Assembly: GCA_022705325.1 (NCBI GenBank)
Contig: JAKJER010000002.1
Span: forward strand, 250,891-314,890
Direction: 5' to 3'
DNA: 64,000 nt
Origin: Planctomycetota bacterium
GTDB lineage: Bacteria; Planctomycetota; Phycisphaerae; SM23-33
Part shown: in pieces, positions 1 to 8,401 of the stretch
Position numbering within the stretch: the first letter of the stretch is position 1
Layout of the letters: the number at the start of each line of letters is the position of its first letter
Notes under the pieces: model-generated
Told to the model about the DNA's origin: nothing
Seen by the model: the letters and a program-made list of their open reading frames with translations, nothing else
The model's database searches: none
Translations under genes and position numbers: made by a program

Positions 1-510
1 CCGCTGCATCGAACCGGTCTGGAGCACGCGATTGTTGGCATCGACGGCCTTGATGACCTCGATGGCCTCGTGAATGTTGTGGGTCAGCGGCTTTTCGCAG
101 TAGACGTCCTTGCCGACCTTCAGGGCCGCCACCGTGATGATGGCATGCCAGTGGTCGGGCGTGGCGATGCAGACGGCGTCGATGTCCTTGCGGGCCAGCA
201 GTTCACGGAAGTCGACATAGGCGTCGCACTTGGGGTTTTCGACCTTCTTGCCCTTGTAGTGGTCGATGACGCGCTTCTGGGCGTGCTCGCGCCGCGTCTT
301 GTCCACCTCGCAGACGGCCAGCACCTGCGTATTGAGGCCCAGAAAGCCGCCCAGCAAGCCACCGTTCTGCTTGCCCATGCCGATGAACCCCATTCCCACG
401 CGCTCGCTGGGCTTCACGTCCGCCGCCCACACGCGGGGATTCAAAACGAACGGAGCGGCGACCGCCGACGCGGCGGTATGCTTCAGGAATGAACGTCGTG
501 TGTGTCCCAT
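1..510 (-). CDS. Gfo/Idh/MocA family oxidoreductase, Tat-exported (5' part; 3' end outside window)
   Basis: The first 170 codons of a gene that continues past base 1. The protein starts MGHTRRSFLKHTAASAVAAP, a twin-arginine signal, then reads into a Rossmann fold (VGMGFIGMGKQNGG, about residues 37-50). The segments FRELLARKDIDAVCIATPDH and KDVYCEKPLTHN are the typical substrate/cofactor loops with the EKP lysine of the Gfo/Idh/MocA family. These NAD(P)-dependent enzymes oxidise or reduce sugars and sugar-like substrates; the substrate here cannot be read. The ATG at 510 has AAAGG about 8 bases upstream. It resembles the complete homologues at 22377-23684, 29119-30471 and 38330-39607. Exported Gfo/Idh/MocA proteins are common in planctomycetes. 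Confidence 0.9.
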   Translation of the reverse strand, partial: MGHTRRSFLKHTAASAVAAPFVLNPRVWAADVKPSERVGMGFIGMGKQNGGLLGGFLGLNTQVLAVCEVDKTRREHAQKRVIDHYKGKKVENPKCDAYVDFRELLARKDIDAVCIATPDHWHAIITVAALKVGKDVYCEKPLTHNIHEAIEVIKAVDANNRVLQTGSMQR

Positions 511-709
511 GATCTGCCTTTCCAGTTGCTGGGTCCTGCACCGGATCGCCGGCCCGCGCCGACGGAAATCCTCATTCTGCGTCGTCCGTCCCGTTGCGGC
601 AGTCGCTACTGCGACCGGATGCCGCGCCAGACAACGCATGTTGGCATAACGCAAGTCCGGGCCAATTAGCGCCGCCTGGCGTCGCGAAAGCTAATGCCCG
701 CAAGAGGAA

Positions 710-738
710 TTGCCAAATCCCCGGCCGCGTAGTACACT
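710..738 (+). promoter_or_regulatory. sigma70-like promoter for the metallopeptidase-like gene
   Basis: TTGCCA (710-715) and TACACT (733-738) are separated by exactly 17 bases. The -10 ends only 10 bases before the ATG at 749, so the predicted transcript has almost no 5' leader, and no Shine-Dalgarno sequence is visible. This suggests a leaderless message. Confidence 0.6.
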
Positions 739-748
739 GTCGGTACGT

Positions 749-1657
749 ATGAAGTTCAGGCACGTGATCCTGGCGACCGTTGTAGGCTTGCTGCCCGTCT
801 CGTTCTGGGCGGGGGGCGAGCAGATAGTCCTGCGTCCGTCGTCGTCGCCCACGTCTTCGCCCGCCCGGCACGCCGCCGAACCCGGCGGCACCGCACGCCC
901 TGCCCCGGATGCTCCAGCCGCCGAAGGCGACTCGGTTGTCCGCAAGAGCAACCAGGCAAGCAAGCGCGGGTGCGGCAGCGCGGCCTGGCTTCGCGGAAAG
1001 GTCCACCTGTGCAACCTGTTCGTTTACGACCGCCACTCCCGTTGGAGCGACGAGGAGCGGCGCAGCGTTGTCCAGCGGATGGATGACGCCGTTCGCTTCC
1101 TGGTCGGCGAGGCCGCACGGTACCGCGTGGAGGTCGCCTTCTCTCAGGAGACGCTGGCGGATGCGGCCTGCGAGCAGACCATCCCGACCGACATGTTCGC
1201 CCCGCCCAACTGGATCGGGGATGCCGTCCGCCGTCTCGGCTACGACAGCGTCAACGACCTGGTCCGCTCCGTGCGTCAGCGGACCGGCTGCCAGGAGGTC
1301 GCCCTGCTGGTCCACGTCAACAAGCGGGCCACCTCCTACAACCTCACCTTCTCCGACGGAATCCATGGCGACTTCCACGCCGAGCGGGCCGTCATGTTCA
1401 GCCGCTATCGCGACGGAAGGCCCACCTGCGCGGGCAGCTATGCCCACGAGATCCTCCACAACTTCGGGGCGGGCGAGTTGTACTTCCCCTTCGACACGGA
1501 CACCCGCCGGAAGACGCTGGCAGCCTCGATGTTCCCCGACGACGTGATGTGCCGCGTCGACTACAATCTCCGCCGCATCAGCGTCGGCGAGTACACCGCC
1601 TACCGTGTCGGCTGGATCGATCGCCTCGACCCGCGGCACAAGGTCTTCGAGGACTGA
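749..1657 (+). CDS. secreted metallopeptidase-like protein with HEILH motif
   Basis: A protein of 302 residues starting MKFRHVILATVVGLLPVSFW, a signal peptide; an in-frame start at 710 would lie inside the promoter. The key motif is HEILHNFGAGELY at about residues 233-245: an HExxH zinc-binding helix followed by FG and an acidic third ligand candidate (E243), a layout like metzincin-type peptidases with Glu/Asp in place of the third His. A C-terminal MFPDDVM...GWID block is probably the end of the domain. A disordered Pro/Ser/Ala-rich stretch follows the signal. The gene is divergent from the Gfo/Idh/MocA gene at 1-510. Peptidase activity is inferred from the motif only and the substrate is unknown. 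Confidence 0.65.
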   Translation: MKFRHVILATVVGLLPVSFWAGGEQIVLRPSSSPTSSPARHAAEPGGTARPAPDAPAAEGDSVVRKSNQASKRGCGSAAWLRGKVHLCNLFVYDRHSRWSDEERRSVVQRMDDAVRFLVGEAARYRVEVAFSQETLADAACEQTIPTDMFAPPNWIGDAVRRLGYDSVNDLVRSVRQRTGCQEVALLVHVNKRATSYNLTFSDGIHGDFHAERAVMFSRYRDGRPTCAGSYAHEILHNFGAGELYFPFDTDTRRKTLAASMFPDDVMCRVDYNLRRISVGEYTAYRVGWIDRLDPRHKVFED

Positions 1658-1673
1658 CCGTCAGGCTTTCTTT

Positions 1674-2510
1674 CTAACGGCGCCCCAGTCCGGCAATGGC
1701 TTCCCAGTCCACGCGAGCGATGGCGAACTGCGTCTCGCTGCCGATGCACGACTTCTCCACGGAACTCTCGGCGTCTTCGGGCACGATCGCCAGCACACCC
1801 AGGCCGCCCCGCAGGGCGATCTGCTCGGGATTCGTGAACATCGCCAGCTCCGCATCGTCGCTCGGCCCGGCCCCCGCCGCACCCTGCAACCCAGCCGCAG
1901 GCGGATCCAGCAGGTACCGATTCACCACCACGCCCGCCAGGTGCAGGCCCGCCTGACGCGCGGCGTGCAGCGTCAGCAGCGTGTGGTTGATCGTCCCCAG
2001 GCCGGCCCGCGCCACCACCACGACGGGCAACTCCAGCAGCCTGGCCAGGTGAATCACCCAGAAGTCGTCGCTGATCGGGCACAGAATCCCGCCGACGCCC
2101 TCGACGATGACCACGTCGCACTGCCCCTCCAGCCGCCGGTAGGCCGCGAACATCGCCTCCAGGTCTACAGGCTGGCCCGCCCACGCCGCCGCCACGTTCG
2201 GCGCCGTCGCCCGCTCGTATCGCAACGGCGCGATCTGCGCCAGGGCCTGCGACGACCGGGCAGCCGCGGCCAGGAAGGCCGCGTCTTCGCTGACCAGGTC
2301 CCCGCTCTCGCAGCGACAGCCGGTGGCGGCGGGTTTGAACACGGCGACGCGTCGCCCCCGCCCCACGAGACAGCGGGCGATCGTCCCGGCGATGAGCGTC
2401 TTGCCCACGCCGGTGTCCGTGCCGACCACCATGAGCCCCTTCAGCCGCGGCAGGGCGGGCCAGGCGGACACGTCAAACGTCAGCGGATCAGGTTTCCTGG
2501 AAGAACTCAT
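1674..2510 (-). CDS. bioD: dethiobiotin synthase
   Basis: A protein of 278 residues. BioD converts 7,8-diaminononanoate, CO2 and ATP to dethiobiotin, the penultimate step of biotin synthesis. The diagnostic P-loop GTDTGVGKT lies at residues 30-38, followed by the CDVVIVEGVGGILCPIS block and the VVVVARAGLGTINHTLLT segment typical of the family. The first 25 residues and a loop near the C-terminus make it longer than the usual 220-240 residues. The start overlaps the end of bioA by 23 bases, so the two are probably translationally coupled. bioB and bioF are not in the window. Confidence 0.93.
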   Translation of the reverse strand: MSSSRKPDPLTFDVSAWPALPRLKGLMVVGTDTGVGKTLIAGTIARCLVGRGRRVAVFKPAATGCRCESGDLVSEDAAFLAAAARSSQALAQIAPLRYERATAPNVAAAWAGQPVDLEAMFAAYRRLEGQCDVVIVEGVGGILCPISDDFWVIHLARLLELPVVVVARAGLGTINHTLLTLHAARQAGLHLAGVVVNRYLLDPPAAGLQGAAGAGPSDDAELAMFTNPEQIALRGGLGVLAIVPEDAESSVEKSCIGSETQFAIARVDWEAIAGLGRR

Positions 2511-3885
2511 GGATTGTCTCCACCGTGGCCGTCAGCATCCGGTCGATCGTCCCCACGTCCATCGCCGGGGCCGGCATGAGCACAACAACGTCGCCCAGCG
2601 GGCGTATGATCAGCCCTCGCCTCCTCGCCTGCAGGCACACCTCCCGCCCGACGCGCCGGGCCGGATCGAACGGCCGGGGTTTCTCCCGCTCCGCCACCAG
2701 TTCGATCCCGACCATCATGCCGCACTGGCGGATGTCGCCCACGTGCGGGTGGTCGCGCAGCGGCGCCAGGCCCGCCGCCAGACGCTCGATCTTGGCAGGC
2801 AGGGCCTCCAGCAGACCCGACGAGAAGATCAGGTCGATGCTCGCGCACGCGGCGGCACAGCCCAGGGCGTTGCCCGTGAACGTGTGCCCGTGGAAGAACG
2901 TCCTCCCCGCCTCCACGGGGCCGCAGAAAGCATCGAAGACTCTCCGTGTCGCCAGGGTCGCGGCCACCGGCAAGTACCCGCCGGTGAGACCCTTGCCCAC
3001 GCACATCAGGTCGGGCGAGACGCCCTCGTGCTCGCACGCGAACAGCCGCCCGGTCCGGCAGAACCCCGTCGCCACCTCGTCGGCGATCAACAGCACGTCG
3101 TGGCGGTCGGCCAGTTCCCGCAGGCCCCGCAGGAAGCCCGCCGGATGAGTCAGCATCCCCGCCGCTCCCTGCACCAGGGGCTCGACCACGATCGCGCAGT
3201 ATTCGCCCGCCCGCCCGGCCAACTCACGGTCGACTTGCTCCAGCACGACCGTTCCCGCGTCCTGCCCGGCCGGATGATGGTACGGGTTGGGCGAGTCGGC
3301 GAACGTCGCCTCGAACAGCAGCGGGCGGAACAGGTTGTGAAACGTCATGATTCCGCCCACGCTGACCGAGCCGATCGTGTCGCCGTGATAGCTCTCGCGC
3401 AGGGCCAGGAACCGTCGCCGCTCGCTCTGGCCCCGGTTGCGATAGTACTGGAAGGCCATCTTGAGCGCGATCTCCACCGCCGTCGCGCCGCTGTCGCTGT
3501 AGAACACCTTCGCCAGGCCCGGCGGGGCCACCCGCACCAGCCGCTCGGCCAATTCGATGCTCGGCGGCGACGCGTGCCCCAGCAGCGTCGAATGGGCGAT
3601 CCGCCCAAGCTGTTCCCGCACGGCCCGATCAATGGCCTCCACGCGGTGCCCGTGCAGGTTGCACCACAGGCTGGAGAAGCCGTCGATGTACCTCCGCCCG
3701 CGGGCGTCGATCAACTCGAAGGCCTCGCCCGCGGCGATCACTCGCCCGGCATCGTCCGCGTCCTCCAGCCACTGCTGCATCGGCGTGAACGGATGCCAGA
3801 CGAACTCCTTGTCGGCCTGCATCCATTGCCGGGCCTCAGCGGGAGGAAACCATTGTGAATCTGAATGCGTCATGCCTTGTTGCAC
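2488..3885 (-). CDS. bioA: adenosylmethionine-8-amino-7-oxononanoate aminotransferase
   Basis: A class III PLP aminotransferase of about 465 residues that makes 7,8-diaminononanoate from KAPA using SAM as amino donor. The N-terminal VWHPFTPM (about residues 29-36) is typical of BioA and binds substrate; the PLP Asp lies in IADEVATGFCRTGRLFA (about D269), and the Schiff-base lysine in GKGLTGGYLP (about K298). The frame opens with GTG at 3885; an ATG at 3873 is an equally possible start. It is followed directly by bioD with a 23-base overlap. An inverted repeat at 3924-3947 sits just upstream. No BirA-type operator was recognised. Confidence 0.93.
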   Translation of the reverse strand: MQQGMTHSDSQWFPPAEARQWMQADKEFVWHPFTPMQQWLEDADDAGRVIAAGEAFELIDARGRRYIDGFSSLWCNLHGHRVEAIDRAVREQLGRIAHSTLLGHASPPSIELAERLVRVAPPGLAKVFYSDSGATAVEIALKMAFQYYRNRGQSERRRFLALRESYHGDTIGSVSVGGIMTFHNLFRPLLFEATFADSPNPYHHPAGQDAGTVVLEQVDRELAGRAGEYCAIVVEPLVQGAAGMLTHPAGFLRGLRELADRHDVLLIADEVATGFCRTGRLFACEHEGVSPDLMCVGKGLTGGYLPVAATLATRRVFDAFCGPVEAGRTFFHGHTFTGNALGCAAACASIDLIFSSGLLEALPAKIERLAAGLAPLRDHPHVGDIRQCGMMVGIELVAEREKPRPFDPARRVGREVCLQARRRGLIIRPLGDVVVLMPAPAMDVGTIDRMLTATVETIHEFFQET

Positions 3886-3923
3886 TCTCTGTTGGCAGGA
3901 TCGAGCAATTGGGGAAACTCCGC

Positions 3924-3947
3924 AACCTGCCTGCTGTCAGGCAGGTT
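3924..3947 (-). terminator. perfect 10-bp hairpin between the SAM hydrolase gene and bioA
   Basis: AACCTGCCTG and its exact complement CAGGCAGGTT flank a four-base loop. It lies 34 bases past the stop of the SAM hydrolase gene and about 40-50 bases before the bioA start, on the same strand. It lacks a real U-tract, so it could be a terminator for the upstream gene, an attenuator, or an operator for bioA-bioD. Confidence 0.5.
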
Positions 3948-3980
3948 CGCAAGCGGTCCGGCGGGGGCAGGTCCGCAATC

Positions 3981-4790
3981 TCACGCCTCTCCCCGTACTG
4001 CCCGGATTTCCATCCCCAGTCCCCCGCCCAACCTGGCCGCCGCGCTGCCCTCGCGCACGGCCACCTCCAGCAGGTCCATCGAATTCACCAGGGCCAGGGT
4101 CGCCCCGGGCTCGGCCGCCGCGTACGTCGAACACACCCGCCCCACGAACCGTCCCGCGCACAGCACGTCGACGGGGCCACCCTTGGGGGAAAGCCGCTCC
4201 AGGCAGGCGCGGTCGATATTGCTTACGAGGTTTCCGAACCGGTCTACATAGACCACGCACCCGGCCAGGGAGTCGCCTTCCACCTGCGACTGAGGGAAGT
4301 CCGCCCGGACGATCTGGCCAGCGGGCGGCCCCATGCGGGAGATCTCCAGCCCGCTCAGGATCCGCCCCGCCAACGGGGCGAATACGTCCCGTCCGTGGAA
4401 CGTTGCCGACGCGGGCGTGCCCACCAGGGCCACGGTGTCGACTGCGACCATCTCGCTACAGCCCAACTTGTCGGCGGCCAGACTCAGCACCCCGTTGTCG
4501 GGGCCCAGCACGCGCTGGTTCCCCACCCGCCCGGCCAGCACTCGCCGGTCCGTCCCCACTCCCGGGTCCACCACAACCACGTGCAGCGTATCGTCCGGGA
4601 AGTGCGACATCGACTGGGCTAGCACAAACGCCGCCCATCGGACGTTCTGTGGCGGGATCTCGTGTGCCAGGTCGATGATCGTCGCGCCGGGACAGTGGCG
4701 CAGAATGCCCCCCTTGACCACCGCCACGTACGGGTCGGAGGTCCCGAAATCGGTCAGTAACGTCGCCAGCGGGAAGTCTGCCATCATCAT
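3981..4790 (-). CDS. SAM hydroxide adenosyltransferase / SAM hydrolase family protein (DUF62)
   Basis: A protein of 269 residues. Members use water or hydroxide to split S-adenosylmethionine into adenosine and methionine; relatives are fluorinase and chlorinase. The N-terminal LLTDFGTSDPYVAVVKG, central VVVVDPGVGTDRR and LGPDNGVLS blocks are family signatures, carrying the conserved Asp, Arg and Asn positions. The C-terminal domain holds YVDRFGNLVSNI. The frame opens upstream, but the pcm gene on the other strand limits the start to one of three consecutive ATG codons at 4790, 4787 and 4784. A TACAAT -10-like element (4793-4798) abuts the first ATG, so the third may be the real start. Divergent from pcm with 44 bases between starts. 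Confidence 0.88.
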   Translation of the reverse strand: MMMADFPLATLLTDFGTSDPYVAVVKGGILRHCPGATIIDLAHEIPPQNVRWAAFVLAQSMSHFPDDTLHVVVVDPGVGTDRRVLAGRVGNQRVLGPDNGVLSLAADKLGCSEMVAVDTVALVGTPASATFHGRDVFAPLAGRILSGLEISRMGPPAGQIVRADFPQSQVEGDSLAGCVVYVDRFGNLVSNIDRACLERLSPKGGPVDVLCAGRFVGRVCSTYAAAEPGATLALVNSMDLLEVAVREGSAAARLGGGLGMEIRAVRGEA

Positions 4791-4798
4791 CGATTGTA

Positions 4799-4827
4799 CT
4801 GACGCCAAGCGGCGACTTCCATATAAT
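4799..4827 (+). promoter_or_regulatory. pcm promoter, probably giving a leaderless mRNA
   Basis: CTGACG (4799-4804) and TATAAT (4822-4827) are 17 bases apart. Seven bases separate the -10 from the ATG at 4835, so transcription should start at or next to the start codon. The opposite strand carries TACAAT (4798-4793), so divergent promoters overlap here. Confidence 0.6.
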
Positions 4828-4834
4828 GCCGCAT

Positions 4835-5491
4835 ATGGTCGACTGGAGCGACAACCGCGCGGGCGAGCGGCTGAACATGGTCCGCACGCAGATCCGCCTT
4901 CGCGGGATCCACCACGAGCGATTGCTGGCGGCACTGGCCGACCTGCCGCGGGAACTGTTCGTTCCGCCGCCGCAAGCCCCCGCGGCGTATGAGGACCGTC
5001 CCCTGGCGATCGGGCTGGGGCAGACGATCTCTCAGCCGTACGTCGTGGCATTGATGATCCAGGAACTGGATCCGCAGCCGACCGACCGGGTGCTGGACGT
5101 GGGCGCGGGCAGCGGGTATCAGACCGCCCTGCTGGCCCGGCTTTGCCGCCACGTCTACGCCGTCGAGCGGATCGAAGAACTGGCCCAGCGGGCGGCGGGC
5201 GTGCTGGCTGGGCTGGGCGTGGGCAACGTGAGTTTCTCCACGCGAGACGGCAGCCTGGGCTGGCTGGAGCAGGCCCCGTTTGACCGGATCATCTGTGGGG
5301 CCGGCGGCCCCGAAGTGCCCCGGGCGTGGATCGAGCAGTTGGCCGACGGCGGACGGATCGTGGCGCCCATCGGCGGAGGCGAGGTCCAGACGCTTGTCGT
5401 CCTGGACCGCCTGCGACAGGACGTCCGCCGCCGCGAATTATGCCCGGTCCGGTTCGTGCGGCTCATCGGCCAGCAGGGCTGGGCGGAATAG
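4835..5491 (+). CDS. pcm: protein-L-isoaspartate O-methyltransferase
   Basis: A protein of 218 residues from the ATG at 4835; an ATG at 4826 lies inside the -10 hexamer and is unlikely. Pcm transfers methyl from SAM to isoaspartyl residues of damaged proteins to start their repair. The family N-terminal segment LPRELFVPP, the GQTISQPYVVALMIQELD block and SAM-binding motif I (VLDVGAGSGYQTALLARL) are all present, followed by the ICGAGGPEVPRAWIEQL and GRIVAPIG blocks. Length fits the family. The gene sits next to a SAM-cleaving enzyme on the other strand, so both neighbours consume SAM. Confidence 0.93.
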   Translation: MVDWSDNRAGERLNMVRTQIRLRGIHHERLLAALADLPRELFVPPPQAPAAYEDRPLAIGLGQTISQPYVVALMIQELDPQPTDRVLDVGAGSGYQTALLARLCRHVYAVERIEELAQRAAGVLAGLGVGNVSFSTRDGSLGWLEQAPFDRIICGAGGPEVPRAWIEQLADGGRIVAPIGGGEVQTLVVLDRLRQDVRRRELCPVRFVRLIGQQGWAE

Positions 5492-5568
5492 ATGGCAGGT
5501 ACTGGACCTGCCCCGCGGGATCAGGTCACCAAGGACGAATAGCCGATCTAAGAAGACAGGACTTCTCC

Positions 5569-6519
5569 ATGACGAGACCGATCAGACGCCGCACGTGCCT
5601 GGCTGGCTTGGCGGGCGTGACCGTTCTGGCCTCCGATCGCAGGCTGTGGGCCGCCCCCGCCCCACCGCCCATTCCCCAGCGGGTGCTGGGCAAGACCCTG
5701 GCCAAGGTGTCAATCCTCGGCTTGGGCGGGGCTCACGCCGCACGCGTCAAGGATGACGGCCAGGCCGTCGATCTCATCCGCCGGGCTGTGGACATGGGCA
5801 TCACGTTCCTGGACAACGCATGGCTTTACGCGGAGGGGCGGGCCGAGCAGCTTATGGGCCGGGCCCTCCAGGGCGGCTACGGCGAGAAGGTCTTCCTGAT
5901 GACCAAGACCACCGGGCGGGACAAGGCGTCGGCCCTCAAGCAGCTCGACGACAGCTTGCGCCGGCTCAAGGTGGACGTGATCGACCTGTGGCAGGCCCAC
6001 CAGGTGACCGAGAAGGACGAGCCCGGGCAGATCCTGGCCAAGGGCGGGGCCATCGAGGCCTTCGACCATGCCCGCAAGGCGGGCAAGGTTCGCTTCATCG
6101 GCTTCACCGGGCATCGCCACCCGGAACTGCACATGCAGCTCTTGGCCAGCGACTACCCGTGGGACACGGTGCAGATGCCTGTCAACGTGCTCGACCCCCA
6201 CTTCCGAAGCTTCGCCAGGACCGTCCTGCCGAAGGCCCAGGCAAAGGCCATGGGCATCATAGCCATGAAGACGCTCGCGTACGGCAACATCGTGAAGAAG
6301 AACGTCGTTCCCGTGCGCGAGGCCCTGAGCTACGTCTGGAGCCAGCCCGTGGACGTGCTCGTCTCCGGCATCGAAACGATCGAGCAACTCCAGGCCAACG
6401 TGCAGGCCGCACGCGAGTTCAAGTGGATGGAGCAGGACGAGCAGCAGAAACTGCTGGCCCGCACGCGCGAGGCTGGACATGACGGCAAACTCGAGACCTT
6501 TAAGGCCCCCCAATGGTAA
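5569..6519 (+). CDS. Tat-exported aldo/keto reductase
   Basis: A protein of 316 residues starting MTRPIRRRTCLAGLAGVTVL, a twin-arginine-like signal. The (alpha/beta)8 aldo/keto reductase tetrad is intact: D82 and Y87 in FLDNAWLYAEGRAE, K113 in VFLMTKTTG, H144 in DLWQAHQV. The middle GKVRFIGFTGH and C-terminal GIIAMKTLAYG and VLVSGIETIEQLQANV blocks match the subgroup common in planctomycetes and acidobacteria. The substrate is unknown. The gene overlaps the next by 7 bases. No iron-sulfur C-terminal domain is present, unlike some relatives. Confidence 0.88.
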   Translation: MTRPIRRRTCLAGLAGVTVLASDRRLWAAPAPPPIPQRVLGKTLAKVSILGLGGAHAARVKDDGQAVDLIRRAVDMGITFLDNAWLYAEGRAEQLMGRALQGGYGEKVFLMTKTTGRDKASALKQLDDSLRRLKVDVIDLWQAHQVTEKDEPGQILAKGGAIEAFDHARKAGKVRFIGFTGHRHPELHMQLLASDYPWDTVQMPVNVLDPHFRSFARTVLPKAQAKAMGIIAMKTLAYGNIVKKNVVPVREALSYVWSQPVDVLVSGIETIEQLQANVQAAREFKWMEQDEQQKLLARTREAGHDGKLETFKAPQW

Positions 6520-6998
6520 ACCACGAAGACGACGAACGTTCACCCGCCCGCACCCCCTGGCCCAAACGGGTCCTGATCGCTCTGGTCCTGCTGGGCGCGG
6601 TCGGCTACCTGCTATGGGACACGTTCTTCCGCCACGACGCCGTCACCCACACCATGGCCCTGCGATGGTCCCAGACGGGCAGGCCGCTGGTGGTCGAGGG
6701 CCGGGTCGTCGACGAGACAGACAGCCCCGTGAGCGGATTGGAACTGTACGTGCAGGACGAGTCGGGCGGCGCAATGGCCACGACCGACGCCAGCGGAAGA
6801 TTCGAAACCCGGCTGAGCCACCCGAAGGTCACGGGCCTTCTCCTCCGCTCAGTGGGCGAGATCCAGTGGGGCATCGCGGGCACCACCCTCGGTGCCCCCG
6901 ACGCCTCCGAGGGTCTGGACTTCCACGTCATCATTCGAGTCCGTCCGCCGGCTTCGCAGACCAGGCCGGCCACCGCGCCCTCGATGCCGCCGGGCTGA
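6513..6998 (+). CDS. single-pass anchored protein with a carboxypeptidase-regulatory-like (Ig) domain
   Basis: A protein of 161 residues. One transmembrane helix (about residues 19-38, RVLIALVLLGAVGYLLWDTF) follows a charged cytoplasmic N-terminus. The exported part contains VEGRVVDETDSPVSGLELYV and TTDASGRFETRL, the typical beta-strand pattern of CarboxypepD_reg-like domains, which are structural rather than catalytic. The start codon overlaps the stop of the aldo/keto reductase (ATGGTAA), so the two are likely co-translated. Its role is unknown. Confidence 0.7.
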   Translation: MVNHEDDERSPARTPWPKRVLIALVLLGAVGYLLWDTFFRHDAVTHTMALRWSQTGRPLVVEGRVVDETDSPVSGLELYVQDESGGAMATTDASGRFETRLSHPKVTGLLLRSVGEIQWGIAGTTLGAPDASEGLDFHVIIRVRPPASQTRPATAPSMPPG

Positions 6999-7019
6999 TC
7001 GCAGACGGGCAGTCGGCCG

Positions 7020-8378
7020 CTATCGGGCCACCGCGTCGTTGTCGCGGGCCTTGACATCCTCGTACGCCTTGGTCAACTCGGCCACGCGGTCGGGCTGCTT
7101 CTCGGCGAGATTGGTTTTCTCGCCCATGTCGTCGTCCAGGTTGTACAGTTCAGGCTCTTTCTTGCCGACGATGAGCTTCCATGCCCCCCGGAAGACGGCT
7201 GCCTGGTTGCCGGGCCCCTTGCAGTAGAGCGTCCGCTCGGGCGGGCGGGTCTGGGCGCGAATCACCGCCAGCACGTCCTGGCCGTCCCACTTGAGGTTCT
7301 TGTCGGCCTTGTACCCGGCCAGCCCGCACAAGGTGGGCATCCAGTCGATGACGTGCAGAGGGGCGTCGCAACGTCCGCTCTTGAGCCCGGCCGGCCAGTG
7401 CACCAGCGCCGGGGTGCGGATGCCGCCCTCGTACACGTCGCCCTTGCGCCCCCGCAGGGGCAGATTCGTGCCGGGCAGCTTGAGTTTCTGGTACTCGCCC
7501 GGATACGCGCCGTGATTGTTCTGGCCGGGCGCACCGTTGTCGCCAAAGAAGATCACCAGCGTGTTGTCCCACTTACCCTTCTTCTTCAGGGCCGCCACGA
7601 TCCGCCCGATCGCGTCGTCCATATGCGAAACAGCCGCCCCATACAACCTCAGCGACGGGTCGGGAATCTCCGGGTTGAAGTCCATCCACTCCTTGGGCTC
7701 GGAGCACGGGAAGTGCGGCGCGGTGAACGGAAGGTAGAGAAACAGCGGGCGGTCACCGCCGGCCTCGACGCGGCGGACGATCTCGCCCGCGAACAGGTCG
7801 GTGACGTGACCTTCCTCGTCGATGTACTCGTCGTTGCGATGCCAGGTCCGCTGAAACTCGCCCTTACGATACAGATGCGTATAAGGCCCCAGCCCGCCGG
7901 CCAGGCTTCCGTAGGAGTGCTCGAAGCCGAACTTCCGCGGGCCCCATTCGGGCTTGGATCCCAGGTGCCACTTGCCGCTGATGGCCGTCTCGTAGCCCAC
8001 GCTCTTCAGCGCCGAGGCGAGCGTGACCGTGTCCCACGGCAGGCAGCGCCGATTCTCCGGGTTAGTCACACCGAAGCGGCTCCAGTACCGCCCGGTCATC
8101 AGGGCCGACCGCGTCGGCGAGCAGACCGGGGCCACGTAGTGACGATTGAGTTGGATGCCCTCCGCAGCCAGTTTGTCCAGGTTCGGCGTGCGAATCTTCG
8201 AGCCCTGCCAGCCCACGTGCCCCCAACCGAGGTCATCGGCCACGATGAGCAGGATGTTCGGGCGGTCCGCCTTGGCGGCCGGGTCGGCCGAGCGGGCCAC
8301 ACCGGGCCAAGCCATCGCCGCCGCCGCGCCAACCGCCCCCAACAAGAACTCCCTGCGATCTGAACAGTGTCGGTCCAT
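7020..8378 (-). CDS. sulfatase, Tat-exported
   Basis: A protein of 452 residues, type I sulfatase of the alkaline phosphatase superfamily. The N-terminus carries DRREFLLGAVGAAAAM, a twin-arginine signal. Metal ligands appear in NILLIVADDLGWG, and the formylglycine site CSPTR lies at 86-90 (C86), followed by SALMTGRY. KWHLG, the late FFGDNGAPG metal block and the C-terminal RGAWKLI and LYNLDDD blocks are all present. It hydrolyses sulfate esters, probably on sulfated polysaccharides or glycans. It needs a formylglycine-generating enzyme, which is not clearly present in the window. An excellent AAGGAG lies 7 bases before the ATG. It follows miaB by 23 bases. Confidence 0.92.
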   Translation of the reverse strand: MDRHCSDRREFLLGAVGAAAAMAWPGVARSADPAAKADRPNILLIVADDLGWGHVGWQGSKIRTPNLDKLAAEGIQLNRHYVAPVCSPTRSALMTGRYWSRFGVTNPENRRCLPWDTVTLASALKSVGYETAISGKWHLGSKPEWGPRKFGFEHSYGSLAGGLGPYTHLYRKGEFQRTWHRNDEYIDEEGHVTDLFAGEIVRRVEAGGDRPLFLYLPFTAPHFPCSEPKEWMDFNPEIPDPSLRLYGAAVSHMDDAIGRIVAALKKKGKWDNTLVIFFGDNGAPGQNNHGAYPGEYQKLKLPGTNLPLRGRKGDVYEGGIRTPALVHWPAGLKSGRCDAPLHVIDWMPTLCGLAGYKADKNLKWDGQDVLAVIRAQTRPPERTLYCKGPGNQAAVFRGAWKLIVGKKEPELYNLDDDMGEKTNLAEKQPDRVAELTKAYEDVKARDNDAVAR

Positions 8379-8401
8379 CGAGTTGCTCCTTCGCTGCGGT
8401 T

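Noticed and set aside
2323..3858. Long open frame antisense to bioA
   Set aside because: In GC-rich DNA codon bias opens the opposite frame; the translation is Arg/Pro/His-rich and matches no family, while bioA on the other strand is clear.
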